DNA of 64,000 bases, from contig NZ_PPCN01000002.1 of assembly GCF_002906165.1 (NCBI RefSeq), positions 372,001-436,000 on the forward strand. The letters run 5' to 3'. The notes below the pieces were generated by a model. That model worked only from the letters and a program-made list of their open reading frames with translations. It had not been told where the DNA came from and made no database searches. Of this stretch, positions 27,079-36,617 are shown piece after piece. Source of the DNA: Roseibium marinum (GTDB lineage Bacteria > Pseudomonadota > Alphaproteobacteria > Rhizobiales > Stappiaceae). The stretch's first letter is position 1. Every line of letters begins with the position of its first letter. The position numbers were made by a program, and so were the translations under genes.

Positions 27079-28641
27079 TCAGGTGTTGCGCCGTGTCAAC
27101 GCTTTCAGCATTCCGGCAAGATCCGCACCGCCACTGAGCTGGGTGAAGAGGGCGAAAGTGACCATGCCGAGCAGGATCAGCAGCGCGAGGCTCGCCGCCC
27201 GGATAGCCAGCCAGCTATCGGTGAGGTAAGGCGCGAGGTAAAGCGCTGCAAAGTGAAGGACCGCGCCCATGAAAAGGCTCGCCAGCAGGACCAGAACGAG
27301 CCTGCGGAGCAACTTGATGTCCGGCGCGAAATGGCCGCGCCGCGCCAGGAAGTAGATCAGCAGCCCCGTGTTGACCCATCCGGCCACCGAAGTCGCAAGG
27401 GCGATACCAACATGCTGCAGGAGCGGGAACAGGGCGATCGACAGCCCGACATTCACCACCATGCCTATCGCGGCGAAAATCATCGGTGTCTTTGTGTCTT
27501 CCCGGGAGAAATAGCCGGGCGAGAACACCTTGTTGAGCACGAAGGCCGGCAGGCCGAAGGAAAAGGCGGTGAGCGCCGCGGCGGTTCCCTCAACGGCGGC
27601 CGCGTCGAACCGCACCCGCTGAAACAGCACCGCGACGATTTCCTGCGGAAGTACGGCAAGCGCCACGGCGGCCGGCAGGGTCAGCACGAGGGAAAACTCC
27701 AGCGCCCGGTTGAGGCTGTGCTGATAGGCGACCATATGCCCGGAGCGCAATTGCCTGGTCAGGCTCGGCAGAAGAACCACACCGATGGCGATGCCGATCA
27801 CACCCAGCGGAAGCTGGTAAAGGCGGTCGGCATAATAGAGCAGCGCATTCGCGCCTTCCTGCAGCGAGGCGATGATCTGTCCGACGGCGATATTGATCTG
27901 GGTGACGCCGCCCGCGACGACCCCCGGAATGCCGAGTGTAAGCAGGCGTTTCGCCGATTTGGTGTAGCGGGGGCGAAAGACCGGGATGCGGAAGCCGAGC
28001 CGTTTGAGGTCGATCATCACCACAACGAGCTGCACGATACCGCCTACCGTCACGCCGACCGCCAGGATGATGCCGAGTGTCGTGCTGTCCTCGATACCGT
28101 TCATCAGCACAGCCCCGAGCACGGCGCTCATCACCACGTTGAGCATGACCGGCGCGAAAGCGGCCGCCGCGAAGCGCTGATAGGTGTTCAGAATCCCGCC
28201 GATAAAGGCCAACAGGGAAATGAAGATGAGATAGGGAAACGCGATCCGTGACATCATGACCGTCAGATCGAATTTTTCCGGGTCCCCCAGGAAACCCGGC
28301 GCCAGGGCCCAGACCACGAATGGCATGAAGATCTGTGCGAGCGCGGTCAGGGCAAGCAGGCAGAAGAGCAGCGCGGCGCCGATCTCACCGGCGAATCTTC
28401 TGGCGCTTTCATCGCCCTCTTCTTCCACCGTCCTTCCGAACAGCGGAATGAAGGCCGAGTTGAAGGCGCCTTCGGCCAATAGCCTGCGGAAGAGGTTCGG
28501 CAGGCGGAACGCCACCACGAAGGCATCGGCCACCGGTCCGGCGCCCACGGCCGCCGCCAGCAACACGTCCCGCACAAAACCGAGCAGGCGGCTTAGAAGC
28601 GTTGCGCCACCGACCGTTGCGAAGTTGCGGACAAGGCTCAT
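27079..28641 (-). CDS. murJ: Lipid II flippase MurJ (MviN)
   Basis: A 520-residue inner-membrane protein of the MOP superfamily with about 14 hydrophobic segments. It moves lipid II to the periplasm for peptidoglycan synthesis. Diagnostic parts: SRLLGFVRDVLLAAAVGAG at the N-terminus, FRLPNLFRRLLAEGAFNSAFIPLF, the cation-type residues in YADRLYQLPLGVIGIAIGVVLLPSLTRQLRSG, and FSPGYFSREDTKTPM. It lies 33 bases below glnD and 121 bases above trpS, on the same strand. Confidence 0.96.
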   Translation of the reverse strand: MSLVRNFATVGGATLLSRLLGFVRDVLLAAAVGAGPVADAFVVAFRLPNLFRRLLAEGAFNSAFIPLFGRTVEEEGDESARRFAGEIGAALLFCLLALTALAQIFMPFVVWALAPGFLGDPEKFDLTVMMSRIAFPYLIFISLLAFIGGILNTYQRFAAAAFAPVMLNVVMSAVLGAVLMNGIEDSTTLGIILAVGVTVGGIVQLVVVMIDLKRLGFRIPVFRPRYTKSAKRLLTLGIPGVVAGGVTQINIAVGQIIASLQEGANALLYYADRLYQLPLGVIGIAIGVVLLPSLTRQLRSGHMVAYQHSLNRALEFSLVLTLPAAVALAVLPQEIVAVLFQRVRFDAAAVEGTAAALTAFSFGLPAFVLNKVFSPGYFSREDTKTPMIFAAIGMVVNVGLSIALFPLLQHVGIALATSVAGWVNTGLLIYFLARRGHFAPDIKLLRRLVLVLLASLFMGAVLHFAALYLAPYLTDSWLAIRAASLALLILLGMVTFALFTQLSGGADLAGMLKALTRRNT

Positions 28642-28674
28642 GCCAGAGGGGCTCCGGTTGGAGGTTTGAACGGT

Positions 28675-31518
28675 TCAGGAAGCCTGGCGCTGGCCCTTGC
28701 GGGCGACCGGCGCCGCCGGGTCCAGTTCCACTTTGCCTTCGACCGCATTGGCCAGGCGCTCGCGGATGATGTCCTGACGGCCGATATTGGCGATCTTTTG
28801 TCCGGTGAGATCGGTAACGTAGATAACATCGACGACTTTCTCGCCGAATGTCGAGATATGGGCAGAGCCGATATTGAGGTTGAGCGTGGCAATGCATCGG
28901 GTCAGGTCGTAAAGCAGGCCGGGCCGGTCCAGGCCGGTAATTTCCAGAACGGTATAGACGTCGGAAAGGGAATTGTTGATCAGCACTTCCGAGGCGACCT
29001 TGAAGGCCTTCATCCGGCCTTTGACGGTGCCTTTTCTTGTTACCGGGTCAGGCAGGCGCTCCTCGCCGCGCAAGGCGGTTTCGATGAGACGGGTGATTCG
29101 CTCGCCGCGCCGGTGTTCGTCCTCGTCATCTGGAAGTTCCCGCCCGATGAAGACCGTGTCGAGCGCGAAGCCGTCGGTGGTCGTGTCGATCTGCGCATCG
29201 ACGATGTTGGCGCCGGTGGAATAGCACGAACCCGCGATGATGGAGAGCAGGCGGGGGTGGTCCGGCGCGACGATCGTCAGCTCGGTGACCCCTTCGAACG
29301 CGCGCGGAATGACCTGGAAGGCCAGATGCCTGTGTTCCAGATCGGCCTTGTGGAACAAGTCCGCGTGCGCCGCGAGGCGGTCGGATTCTGTCCGCAGCCA
29401 ATAGGCCGGATAGTGGCGATTGAGATAGGCCTTTTTGTCCTTGTCCTTCCAGTGGCTGATCTTGCCGGAGAGCTCTTCCTTTGCGTCCCGGATCGTCTGG
29501 CTGTGGGACAATTTCGTGTGGCCGCCGGACAGATGCGGTTCGGTGGCGTAGTAGAGAGTTCTGAGCAGCTGGCCCTTCCAGCCGTTGAACACACCCGGCC
29601 CGACGGCGCGAATGTCCGCGACGGTCAGGATCAGGAGCAGTTTCAGCCGTTCCAGCGATTGCACGGTTTGCGCGAAATCGGTGATGGTCTTGCGGTCCGA
29701 GAGATCGCGCGACTGGGCGATCATGCTCATGTCCAGATGATGTTCGATCAGCCAGGCAACCGTTCCCGTCTCCGCTTCGTTCAGCCCGAAGCGGGGGCAG
29801 ATTTTGCGGGCGACCCGGGCGCCGGCAATGGAATGATCTTCCAGGCGGCCCTTGGCGATATCGTGCAGGAACATGGCGACATAAAGCAGCTTGCGGTTCT
29901 GCAGCGTGCGGATCAGATCCGTGGCCAGGGGGTGATCGTCGCCGGAGTCGCCCCGTTCGATGTCCGCGAGAACGCCTATCGACCGGATCAGATGCTCATC
30001 GACGGTATAGTGATGATACATACTGAACTGCATCATCGCGACGACCTTGCCGAATTCCGGGACAAACCGGCCGAGGACGCCGGTTTCATTCATCTTCCGG
30101 AGGGTTCTTTCCGGGTAATTTCGCGAGGTCAGCACCGACAGGAACAGGCGGTTGGCTTCAGGGTCGCTCCGAAGTTTGGCATCCACGAGTTTGAGCGAAT
30201 GCTGGATCAGCCGGGTCAGCCGCGGATGCATGTTGTAGTTATGCTTGTCCGATATCTGGAACACCCGCAGGAGATTGGTCGGGTCGGTTTCAAAAACCGA
30301 GCCGCTTGTGGCATTGAGCCGGTTGTGTTCAACCACGAAACCCGGCGCGCCCTCCACCGGCTTGACCGCGTGGGATCCCCGGTTGCCGCGCAGCCGCCGC
30401 ATCATGCCGGAAATTCCCTTGCCTTCCGGCTCCTTGACATGCTCTTCCTCAAGGGCCGCGCAGATGATGCGGGTCAGGTCGCCGACCTCCTTTGCAACCA
30501 GGAAGTAGTGCTTCATGAAGCGTTCCACATCCTTCATGCCGGGATGCTGGGTGTAGCCGAGGCGGATCGCGATTTCACGCTGCACGTCGAAGGACAGACG
30601 TTCCTCGGGCCGGCCGGCCAGGAAATGAAGGTGGCAGCGCACGGCCCACAGGAAATCGTCGGTCTTCTTGAATCGCAGATATTCCGAGCGGGTCAGGACG
30701 CCCTTCTTGACGAGTTCCGACTGTCTGTTGACCCGGTAGTGGTATTTGGCGATCCAGAACAGCGTGTTGAGGTCGCGCAATCCACCCTTGCCCTCCTTGA
30801 TGTTCGGTTCGACAAGGTAACGGGACATGCCCTGGCGCTTGTGGCGGTCGTCCCTTTCCTTCAGCTTGGCGGCGATGAATTCCGAGCTTGATCCTTGCAC
30901 CACTTCCGCGTCGAAGCGTTTCACCAGCTCTTCGTAAAGCGGTTCGTCGCCCCAGATATAGCGGGCTTCCAGGACGGCGGTCCGGATGGTCATGTCGGAG
31001 CGCGCCAGCCGGATGCATTCGTCGATATTGCGTGTGGCGTGACCGACCTTGAAGCCGAGATCCCAGAGCATGTAGAGGATGTATTCCACCACCTGTTCGC
31101 CCCAGGGCGTCTGTTTGTAGGGCAGGATGAACAGGAGATCGATGTCCGACCCCGGCGCCAGCGTCCCGCGCCCGTAGCCGCCGACCGCCGCGACGGCCAT
31201 GCGTTCTGCGGCGGACGGGTTCTTGACCCGGTAGACATGGTGAAGGGCGAAATCGTAGATCACACGGATCAGCTCATCCTGCACGAACGAAAGACGCCTT
31301 GCGCAGGCCAGTCCGCCGCCATCCTCGTTAAGCAGGGCTTCAACCTTGTCCCGGGCCGTCTTGACGTCTGTTTTCAGTTCAGCCAGAACCGCTGCCCGGA
31401 CCTTGCTGTCCGAGCCGTCTCCGTCACTCTCCGACGTCAGCGCCGTCAGACGGGCCCGCAGGGCCGCCGAGTCGAAAATTTCGGCGAGTTCTTCCTGGGA
31501 AAGCTTCATACTGATCAA
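28675..31518 (-). CDS. glnD: [Protein-PII] uridylyltransferase / uridylyl-removing enzyme
   Basis: A 947-residue nitrogen sensor that uridylylates PII proteins when glutamine is low and removes UMP when it is high. Order: nucleotidyltransferase with GGYGRGTLAPGSDIDLLF at about 113-130; the GlnD-specific helical region; an HD domain with FLHDIAKGR for deuridylylation; two C-terminal ACT domains that bind glutamine (ELTIVAPDHPRLLSIIAG, then EITGLDRPGLLYDLT). Length and order are standard. The start could also be Met4. First gene of the glnD-murJ-trpS run; the 210 bases above it hold no gene that I can see. Confidence 0.96.
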   Translation of the reverse strand: MISMKLSQEELAEIFDSAALRARLTALTSESDGDGSDSKVRAAVLAELKTDVKTARDKVEALLNEDGGGLACARRLSFVQDELIRVIYDFALHHVYRVKNPSAAERMAVAAVGGYGRGTLAPGSDIDLLFILPYKQTPWGEQVVEYILYMLWDLGFKVGHATRNIDECIRLARSDMTIRTAVLEARYIWGDEPLYEELVKRFDAEVVQGSSSEFIAAKLKERDDRHKRQGMSRYLVEPNIKEGKGGLRDLNTLFWIAKYHYRVNRQSELVKKGVLTRSEYLRFKKTDDFLWAVRCHLHFLAGRPEERLSFDVQREIAIRLGYTQHPGMKDVERFMKHYFLVAKEVGDLTRIICAALEEEHVKEPEGKGISGMMRRLRGNRGSHAVKPVEGAPGFVVEHNRLNATSGSVFETDPTNLLRVFQISDKHNYNMHPRLTRLIQHSLKLVDAKLRSDPEANRLFLSVLTSRNYPERTLRKMNETGVLGRFVPEFGKVVAMMQFSMYHHYTVDEHLIRSIGVLADIERGDSGDDHPLATDLIRTLQNRKLLYVAMFLHDIAKGRLEDHSIAGARVARKICPRFGLNEAETGTVAWLIEHHLDMSMIAQSRDLSDRKTITDFAQTVQSLERLKLLLILTVADIRAVGPGVFNGWKGQLLRTLYYATEPHLSGGHTKLSHSQTIRDAKEELSGKISHWKDKDKKAYLNRHYPAYWLRTESDRLAAHADLFHKADLEHRHLAFQVIPRAFEGVTELTIVAPDHPRLLSIIAGSCYSTGANIVDAQIDTTTDGFALDTVFIGRELPDDEDEHRRGERITRLIETALRGEERLPDPVTRKGTVKGRMKAFKVASEVLINNSLSDVYTVLEITGLDRPGLLYDLTRCIATLNLNIGSAHISTFGEKVVDVIYVTDLTGQKIANIGRQDIIRERLANAVEGKVELDPAAPVARKGQRQAS

Positions 31519-31728
31519 GAATTCCGTTCCACAGCCGCAAGTCAGATGCCGTTTATATAGATGCCGCAGGATAAGGACACGTAAATCTGTTTGATGCGCT
31601 CAAGGTAGCGCTGGTGCCTCGCCCCTTCGACCTGTCTGTGGCCACGTCGTGGCCTGGATTGCCGGGTCAAGTCCCGCACTGAGCAAGAAGGCAAATTTGC
31701 AGGCGCATGAAACAGGGACGGAACGCCC

Positions 31729-32100
31729 TCAGATATCGTCCTTCGCCGCAGCGACCCGCAGTTGGTGCAGGAGCGCCGCGAGCGAGTCATCCGACAGGCC
31801 GCCGATTTTTTGCGCAAGCTGGTTCGCGAGTTCGGTGGCTCTCGGGCTCATTCCCGCCGTATCGATGGTGACCCGGGGATCGGACAATTCGGCAAGCCGC
31901 TGGATTTCTTCCGCTTCGTCCCAGATGACATTGAAATAGGTGATGATCCGCTGCACCAGGAACCAGGTGGGCTTGCCGCGCTTACCGTGTTCGAGCGCGG
32001 AGAGATAGGCGCTGGAGACGGAGAGCGCCGCGGCCATTTCCTTCAGCGAAACGTCCCGTTTCGTCCTGAGTTCCCGGATTTTCGCGCCAAGCGGTGTCAC
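31729..32100 (-). CDS. XRE-family helix-turn-helix regulator
   Basis: A 123-residue DNA-binding protein. The HTH is at about residues 5-58 (LGAKIRELRTKRDVSLKEMAAALSVSSAYLSALEHGKRG). A conserved C-terminal half follows (WDEAEEIQRLAELSDPRVTIDTAGMSPRATELANQLAQKI). I start at GTG 32100, because VTPLGAKIREL is the usual N-terminus of this group and AAAAGGTAG lies upstream; the ATG at 32160 would run back into the Smr gene. It is the last gene of the tim44-mltA-smr series, four bases after smr, as in many Hyphomicrobiales. Targets are unknown. Confidence 0.85.
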   Translation of the reverse strand: MTPLGAKIRELRTKRDVSLKEMAAALSVSSAYLSALEHGKRGKPTWFLVQRIITYFNVIWDEAEEIQRLAELSDPRVTIDTAGMSPRATELANQLAQKIGGLSDDSLAALLHQLRVAAAKDDI

Positions 32101-32104
32101 GGTT

Positions 32105-32677
32105 CTACCTTTTTCTTCGAATGCGGACGTAAAGAGCGCCAGCTCCGCCATGGCTGGCATGCGCTTCCTCGTATCCGATCACGACGGAACGCAGGTCAGG
32201 CAAGGAAAGCCACTGCGGAACCATTCTGCGCAAAATTCCCCGTTCGTCCATATAGGCACGATCCGGACCTCCCCCTTTTCCGGTGATCACCAGAACGACT
32301 TTATGCTGGCGGGCCTGGGCCTGGTACAAAAACCCGCGGAGCCTGTCATGGGCCTGGTGCTGCGTGAGACCGTGAAGGTCGATCCGGGAATCGATCGCCT
32401 GAACGCCCCGGACGATTTTCCTGCGGAAACGGTGTTCCAGCTGGTGAAGGGGCTGGGGAGGCGCCGGTTGCTTTTCCGCGGGCGGCACCTTGATCGCCGT
32501 TGCGGTTTTCGTTTTCTTTCCGCTTCCGGAAGGCGCCGCCGCCTCCAGGGATTTCGCCAGTTCTTTTTCAAGCTCGGTGGCGCGTTCGGGGTGCATCGGC
32601 GTCAGCGTGCGGGTAACCTTGCCCCACAGGTCCCGGTCCTCCGGTGACAGCGTGCCCCTTTTCCCCCGCTTCGCCAT
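32105..32677 (-). CDS. Smr-domain protein
   Basis: A 190-residue protein. The N-terminal half is basic and low in complexity (KKTKTATAIKVPPAEKQPAPP). The C-terminal half is an Smr domain, with IDSRIDLHGLTQHQAHDRL and the VLVITGKGGG loop that carries the likely nuclease or nucleic-acid-binding residues. Stand-alone Smr proteins of this type resemble YdaL/SmrA-like endonucleases; the natural substrate is uncertain. It lies three bases after mltA, so the two are translationally linked. Confidence 0.88.
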   Translation of the reverse strand: MAKRGKRGTLSPEDRDLWGKVTRTLTPMHPERATELEKELAKSLEAAAPSGSGKKTKTATAIKVPPAEKQPAPPQPLHQLEHRFRRKIVRGVQAIDSRIDLHGLTQHQAHDRLRGFLYQAQARQHKVVLVITGKGGGPDRAYMDERGILRRMVPQWLSLPDLRSVVIGYEEAHASHGGAGALYVRIRRKR

Positions 32678-32680
32678 CGT

Positions 32681-33907
32681 TCAGTCCGTCGCCGCCGCGT
32701 TGCCGGACAGTCTTGAATTGGGCACCAGCACCGTGAACTCCGCCTTGTGGCGGATCGCGCCCGCGATTTGCCCGGCAGTTTCGCCCGAACCGGTAAAGAT
32801 GTCGCCGCGCGCCCGTCCCTTGATCGCGGAGCCGGTGTCGTCAGCCACCACGAGGCGCGCGAAGGTCTTGCCGGCCCTGTCCGGATCCTCAAATCCCGCA
32901 GCAACGAACACCAGTGCGCCGTAGGGAAGATGTTGGGGATCGATCGCGAGGCTGCGACCGGGTGTCAGGGGCAGACCGGCGGCCCCGACCGGACCCTCAT
33001 CCGGGCCGGTTTCCGTTACTTCCCGGAAAAAGATATAGGAGCGGTTTTCCCGGAAGAGATCATCGCGCCGGTCTGGATGGTTCGCCAGCCAGGCGCGCAA
33101 ACCGGCCATGGTGAAATCTTCCGGCGTGCCCTCGCCGCGCGTGACCAGGAGGCGTCCGATGCCGGTATAGGGATGGCCGGTTTTTCCGGCATAACCGACC
33201 CGCATCACCGAACCGTCGGTCATGCGCAGACGGGCGGAACCCTGTACGTGAATGAAATACGCATCGACCGGATCCGCCAGCCAGGCGAGCTCCAGCTCCT
33301 CGCCATCGAGCGCCCCGTCCATGATCGCGCCCCGGTCCGGCAGTTCGCTCAGCGTTTGTCCTGTGCGCCGGCCATGGCTGAGATGCGCCGGCCAGTTTTC
33401 GGGCCGGTTTTCCGGCATCAGGATTTCAAGGCCGGCGGGTTTCTTGTGCAGCGGTACGGAAAAGACTTCGCTCTTGCGGCGGGACGCGGCGACTTCCGGC
33501 TCGTAATAGCCGGTGACGAAGCCGGGTTCGGTGATGCGGAACGGGGTGAAGCGGCTTTCAAAAAACCGCCGCGCGGCGGCGGACCCGTCGTTGCCGGTCT
33601 GTGCCGCCGAACAAAGCCGCGCCAGCTCGTCCGGCTGCAGCCGAAGGGCTTGCGGACCTTCAGAAAGGGCATCTGACGGATCGCAGAACCGCAGGAAACT
33701 TGCAAGAGCCGCCGAATGATCGTCCTGGTCCCAACCAGCGAGGCCGGCAAAGGAAATTTGCTGGAATTGCTCCGGCAACTGCGGGCCTGGCTGCATGGCT
33801 GTGGCCGCTCCTGCAAAAAAAAGCGGCGCGGTCCGGACCGCGCCTTTCAAAAAAACGGCGAGCAGGGGGGCCAGCGGTGGCCGCATGGTCCGTCCCCTGC
33901 GCTTCAT
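32681..33907 (-). CDS. mltA: Membrane-bound lytic murein transglycosylase A
   Basis: A 408-residue protein with an N-terminal export signal (hydrophobic stretch about residues 10-37). It lacks a clear lipobox, so it may be periplasmic rather than lipid-anchored. MltA-family marks: GFVTGYYEPEVAAS, the sugar-binding barrel region with YFIHVQGSARLRMTDG, GYAGKTGHPYTGIG, and the 3D-domain aspartates in LVVADDTGSAIKGRARGDIFTG. The enzyme cleaves glycan strands to 1,6-anhydro products during wall turnover. It follows the Tim44-like gene by two bases and precedes smr by three. Confidence 0.93.
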   Translation of the reverse strand: MKRRGRTMRPPLAPLLAVFLKGAVRTAPLFFAGAATAMQPGPQLPEQFQQISFAGLAGWDQDDHSAALASFLRFCDPSDALSEGPQALRLQPDELARLCSAAQTGNDGSAAARRFFESRFTPFRITEPGFVTGYYEPEVAASRRKSEVFSVPLHKKPAGLEILMPENRPENWPAHLSHGRRTGQTLSELPDRGAIMDGALDGEELELAWLADPVDAYFIHVQGSARLRMTDGSVMRVGYAGKTGHPYTGIGRLLVTRGEGTPEDFTMAGLRAWLANHPDRRDDLFRENRSYIFFREVTETGPDEGPVGAAGLPLTPGRSLAIDPQHLPYGALVFVAAGFEDPDRAGKTFARLVVADDTGSAIKGRARGDIFTGSGETAGQIAGAIRHKAEFTVLVPNSRLSGNAAATD

Positions 33908-33909
33908 GA

Positions 33910-34632
33910 TTACTCTGCGGATTCGGTCGCGACCAGTTTCCAGTTCGGGTCGCGGGCAGACGTGTCCCGCGCGAAGGTCCAGATATCGATCACTTCTGTC
34001 ACCTTGGACGGATCGCCGTCCACGACTTCTCCCGCCTTGTCCCGTGTCGCGGAGATCAACTGGCTGTGGATCTTCACGGTCACCTGGGCCGTACTGCCCT
34101 TGAGGGCCGCTTCGACGATCTCGGCCTTGTCGATTCCGACAAAGGTGGATTCGATGGTTTCACCGCGTTTCTCGCGATCGTCTATCGCAGAGACAAAACC
34201 TTCGTAGACATCCCCCGAGAGCAGGTTCTTGAGCGCCTTCTTGTCGCCGTCGGCAAAGGCCATGACGATCATTTCATACGCGGCGCGCGCGCCCTGGAGA
34301 AAGGGTTCTGGCTCGAAACTGCGGTCGACGGAAAGGATCTGCTTCAGCGCGCTGTTGAGCGCGGATCCGGCGGGCGCCACCTTGTCGATGACCACATCCC
34401 CGCCCGGGCCTGCCGCATCCAGAGCATCCGACTGCTCGGACGTCTGGTTCGGCAGCGGGATCACATTGTCCTGGCCGTTGGGCTTGCCTTTGGGCTGTTC
34501 CGGTTTCGAATAGGGATCGAAAGGAGGGCGTTCACTGCCGGTGCGCTTGCCCAGGACCGAGCGCAGCTTGAACAGAATGAATACCGCTAGTCCCATGAGG
34601 AGGAGCGTTACTGGGTCAAAAATCTCATTCAT
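33910..34632 (-). CDS. Tim44-like domain membrane protein
   Basis: A 240-residue protein with one N-terminal membrane segment (about 6-22, DPVTLLLMGLAVFILFKL), a polar linker rich in Pro and Gln, and a C-terminal Tim44/TimA-like domain (about 95-240: FLQGARAAYEMIVMAFADGDKKALKNLLSGDVYEGF). Bacterial relatives are inner-membrane proteins related to the mitochondrial import factor; they are thought to help membrane-protein assembly. It heads the tim44-mltA-smr-xre run and diverges from fxsA over 235 bases. The neighbouring secB of other genomes is elsewhere here (8761). Confidence 0.9.
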   Translation of the reverse strand: MNEIFDPVTLLLMGLAVFILFKLRSVLGKRTGSERPPFDPYSKPEQPKGKPNGQDNVIPLPNQTSEQSDALDAAGPGGDVVIDKVAPAGSALNSALKQILSVDRSFEPEPFLQGARAAYEMIVMAFADGDKKALKNLLSGDVYEGFVSAIDDREKRGETIESTFVGIDKAEIVEAALKGSTAQVTVKIHSQLISATRDKAGEVVDGDPSKVTEVIDIWTFARDTSARDPNWKLVATESAE

Positions 34633-34867
34633 TTTTTGTTCCGGCTACCCTTCTAAGGCCTAGAAGCCGCCCCTTGTTTGGTCAGGTGAGCGCCGCCCAA
34701 CGCTCAATGCCTACTGTGTTCATAATTTAGGGGCCGTTGAACCAGCATCCAGACCCAAGAGCAAGACTGAATCTGGCTAAGACCGTCTTTCCTGGAACGC
34801 CTGCTCGCATTTTTGTGACCGAATGTCTACCTTAAGGACTAACAGACTATCAGACGATGGAGGCCCC

Positions 34868-35389
34868 GTGGGACTTTATATCATTGCCGGCATACTTCTT
34901 CTGCCGCTTATCGAAATAGCAGTCTTCATTTGGGTGGGCGGCCTGATCGGCGTTTTCCCGACGATCCTGCTGACGGTGATCACCGCCCTGGCCGGCACGT
35001 TTATGCTGCGCCAGCAGGGCCTGTCGCTGCTCATGCGCATGCAGAAAGAGCTCGACGCCGGCCGGGCACCCGGAAACGAGGTGATGCAGGGCGCCATGAT
35101 TGTCGTGGCGAGTATTTTGCTGCTGATACCGGGCTTTGTGACCGATGCCATCGGCCTTCTGCTGTTCATTCCACCGGTTCGCGAGGCCCTCGTCCGCTTC
35201 ATTCTATCGCGGTCGAATGTGGTCATCGTTCAAGGCGGTACGGCCGCCCGCAGGCCCGACGACGGAGTCGTCGACCTGGATGAGGAGGACTGGTCGGAAA
35301 AGAATGGCGGCAGATCCGGAGGTGCGGCGGGGTCCGGCCAGCCGAGAATCAGCCCCTGGCAGGATGACTCCGGCAAGCCCGGATCCTGA
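34868..35389 (+). CDS. fxsA: FxsA-family cytoplasmic membrane protein
   Basis: A 173-residue membrane protein with three or four hydrophobic helices: LYIIAGILLLPLIEIAVFIWVGGLIG, FPTILLTVITALAGTFMLRQQG, and AMIVVASILLLIPGFVTDAIGLLLFIPPVR, the last being the family signature. In E. coli its relative affects exclusion of phage T7 by the F plasmid; the normal role is unknown. A charged Gly-rich C-terminal tail follows. The GTG at 34868 with GGAGG four to nine bases upstream is favoured over an ATG at 34823. It is divergent from the Tim44-like gene. Confidence 0.88.
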   Translation: MGLYIIAGILLLPLIEIAVFIWVGGLIGVFPTILLTVITALAGTFMLRQQGLSLLMRMQKELDAGRAPGNEVMQGAMIVVASILLLIPGFVTDAIGLLLFIPPVREALVRFILSRSNVVIVQGGTAARRPDDGVVDLDEEDWSEKNGGRSGGAAGSGQPRISPWQDDSGKPGS

Positions 35390-35529
35390 GGATTTCAGCC
35401 CTTGCGGTCACCAAATCGTGACCGGCCCTGTATGCGTAATTTTAACCGGTGCGGTTTAAATCCTGCGCAAGCGGCATGCATCCGACCTGAATCGCAGGGC
35501 GTGCCCGGGCTGAAACAGGGCAATGGAAG

Positions 35530-36561
35530 ATGGGCACAAGTCGCGTTGACTGGGTCGATACGGCCAAGGGCATCTGCATCGTCTTCGTCGTGATGATGCA
35601 TTCGGTGCTCGGTGTAGAGGCAGCCGCCGGCGAAACCGGCTGGATGCACGCGGTCGTCGCCTTCGCCGCGCCGTTCCGCATGCCGGATTTCTTCCTGATT
35701 TCCGGCCTCTTTCTCGCCAATGTCATCGCCAGGGACTGGAAGCTCTATCTCGATCGCAAGGTCGTTCATTTCGCTTACTTCTACGTGCTCTGGATGACGA
35801 TCCAGTTCGCCGTCAAGGCGCCGGTCTTCGTCGCCGACATGGGCGCTGCCGGCACTCTGGAATTCTATCTCCGCAGTTTCATCCAGCCCTTTGGCACGCT
35901 GTGGTTCATTTACATGCTGCCGGTCTTCTTCGTGGTCTCGAAACTTGCCCATGACCGGCGCGTGCCCTGGCAGGCGATGCTCTGCGCCGCCGCGCTGCTG
36001 CAGATGGCTCCCATCCACACCGGCTGGCTTCTCGTCGACGAATTCGCCTCGCGCTTCGTCTTCTTCTACGCCGGTTATATCTTCGCGCCGCGGATCTTCG
36101 CCCTTGCCGCCTGGGCGCGGGAGCGAATCGGGTTCAGCCTCGGCTATCTGCTGATCTGGGGTCTGGTGAACGGCGGCCTGGTCGCTCTCGGCTGGTCGGC
36201 CCTGCCCGGGGTCGCGCTGGTCCTCGGCGCGGCGGGTGCCGGCGCCATTATCCTCACCAGCGCGCTGCTGGTGAAGGCGGCCAGGCTCGATATCCTGCGC
36301 CATTGCGGCGAAAACTCGATCGTCATCTATCTGGCGTTCTTTTTCCCGATGGGGGTCACCAGAGTGATTCTCCTGAAACTCGGCCTTCTGGATATCGGCA
36401 CCACCTCGCTGATCGTTACAGTCGTTGCCTCCGTCAGCCCGATGATACTTTTCTGGCTGATCCGCAGGACGGACAAGGGCTGGTTCCTGTTCCGGCGGCC
36501 TGAATGGGCCTATTTGAAAGGCACATCCGGCAGCAAACGCCAGGCACAGGCGGCGGAGTGA
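35530..36561 (+). CDS. Acyltransferase-3 family membrane protein
   Basis: A 343-residue integral membrane acyltransferase with about ten membrane helices. It opens with RVDWVDTAKGICIVFVVMMHSVLG, the typical start with the catalytic-type His in VVMMHS. It also has FRMPDFFLISGLFLA, LWFIYMLPVFFVVSKL and a C-terminal HCGENSIVIYLAFFFP. Members O-acylate periplasmic glucans, lipids or exopolysaccharides; the substrate here is not evident. It stands alone just upstream of polA on the same strand. Confidence 0.85.
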   Translation: MGTSRVDWVDTAKGICIVFVVMMHSVLGVEAAAGETGWMHAVVAFAAPFRMPDFFLISGLFLANVIARDWKLYLDRKVVHFAYFYVLWMTIQFAVKAPVFVADMGAAGTLEFYLRSFIQPFGTLWFIYMLPVFFVVSKLAHDRRVPWQAMLCAAALLQMAPIHTGWLLVDEFASRFVFFYAGYIFAPRIFALAAWARERIGFSLGYLLIWGLVNGGLVALGWSALPGVALVLGAAGAGAIILTSALLVKAARLDILRHCGENSIVIYLAFFFPMGVTRVILLKLGLLDIGTTSLIVTVVASVSPMILFWLIRRTDKGWFLFRRPEWAYLKGTSGSKRQAQAAE

Positions 36562-36617
36562 GAGGGCCGGTGAGGAAATTTTTTCTTTAGGACTTTTCTC
36601 ATGCTCCGGGTGCGGGC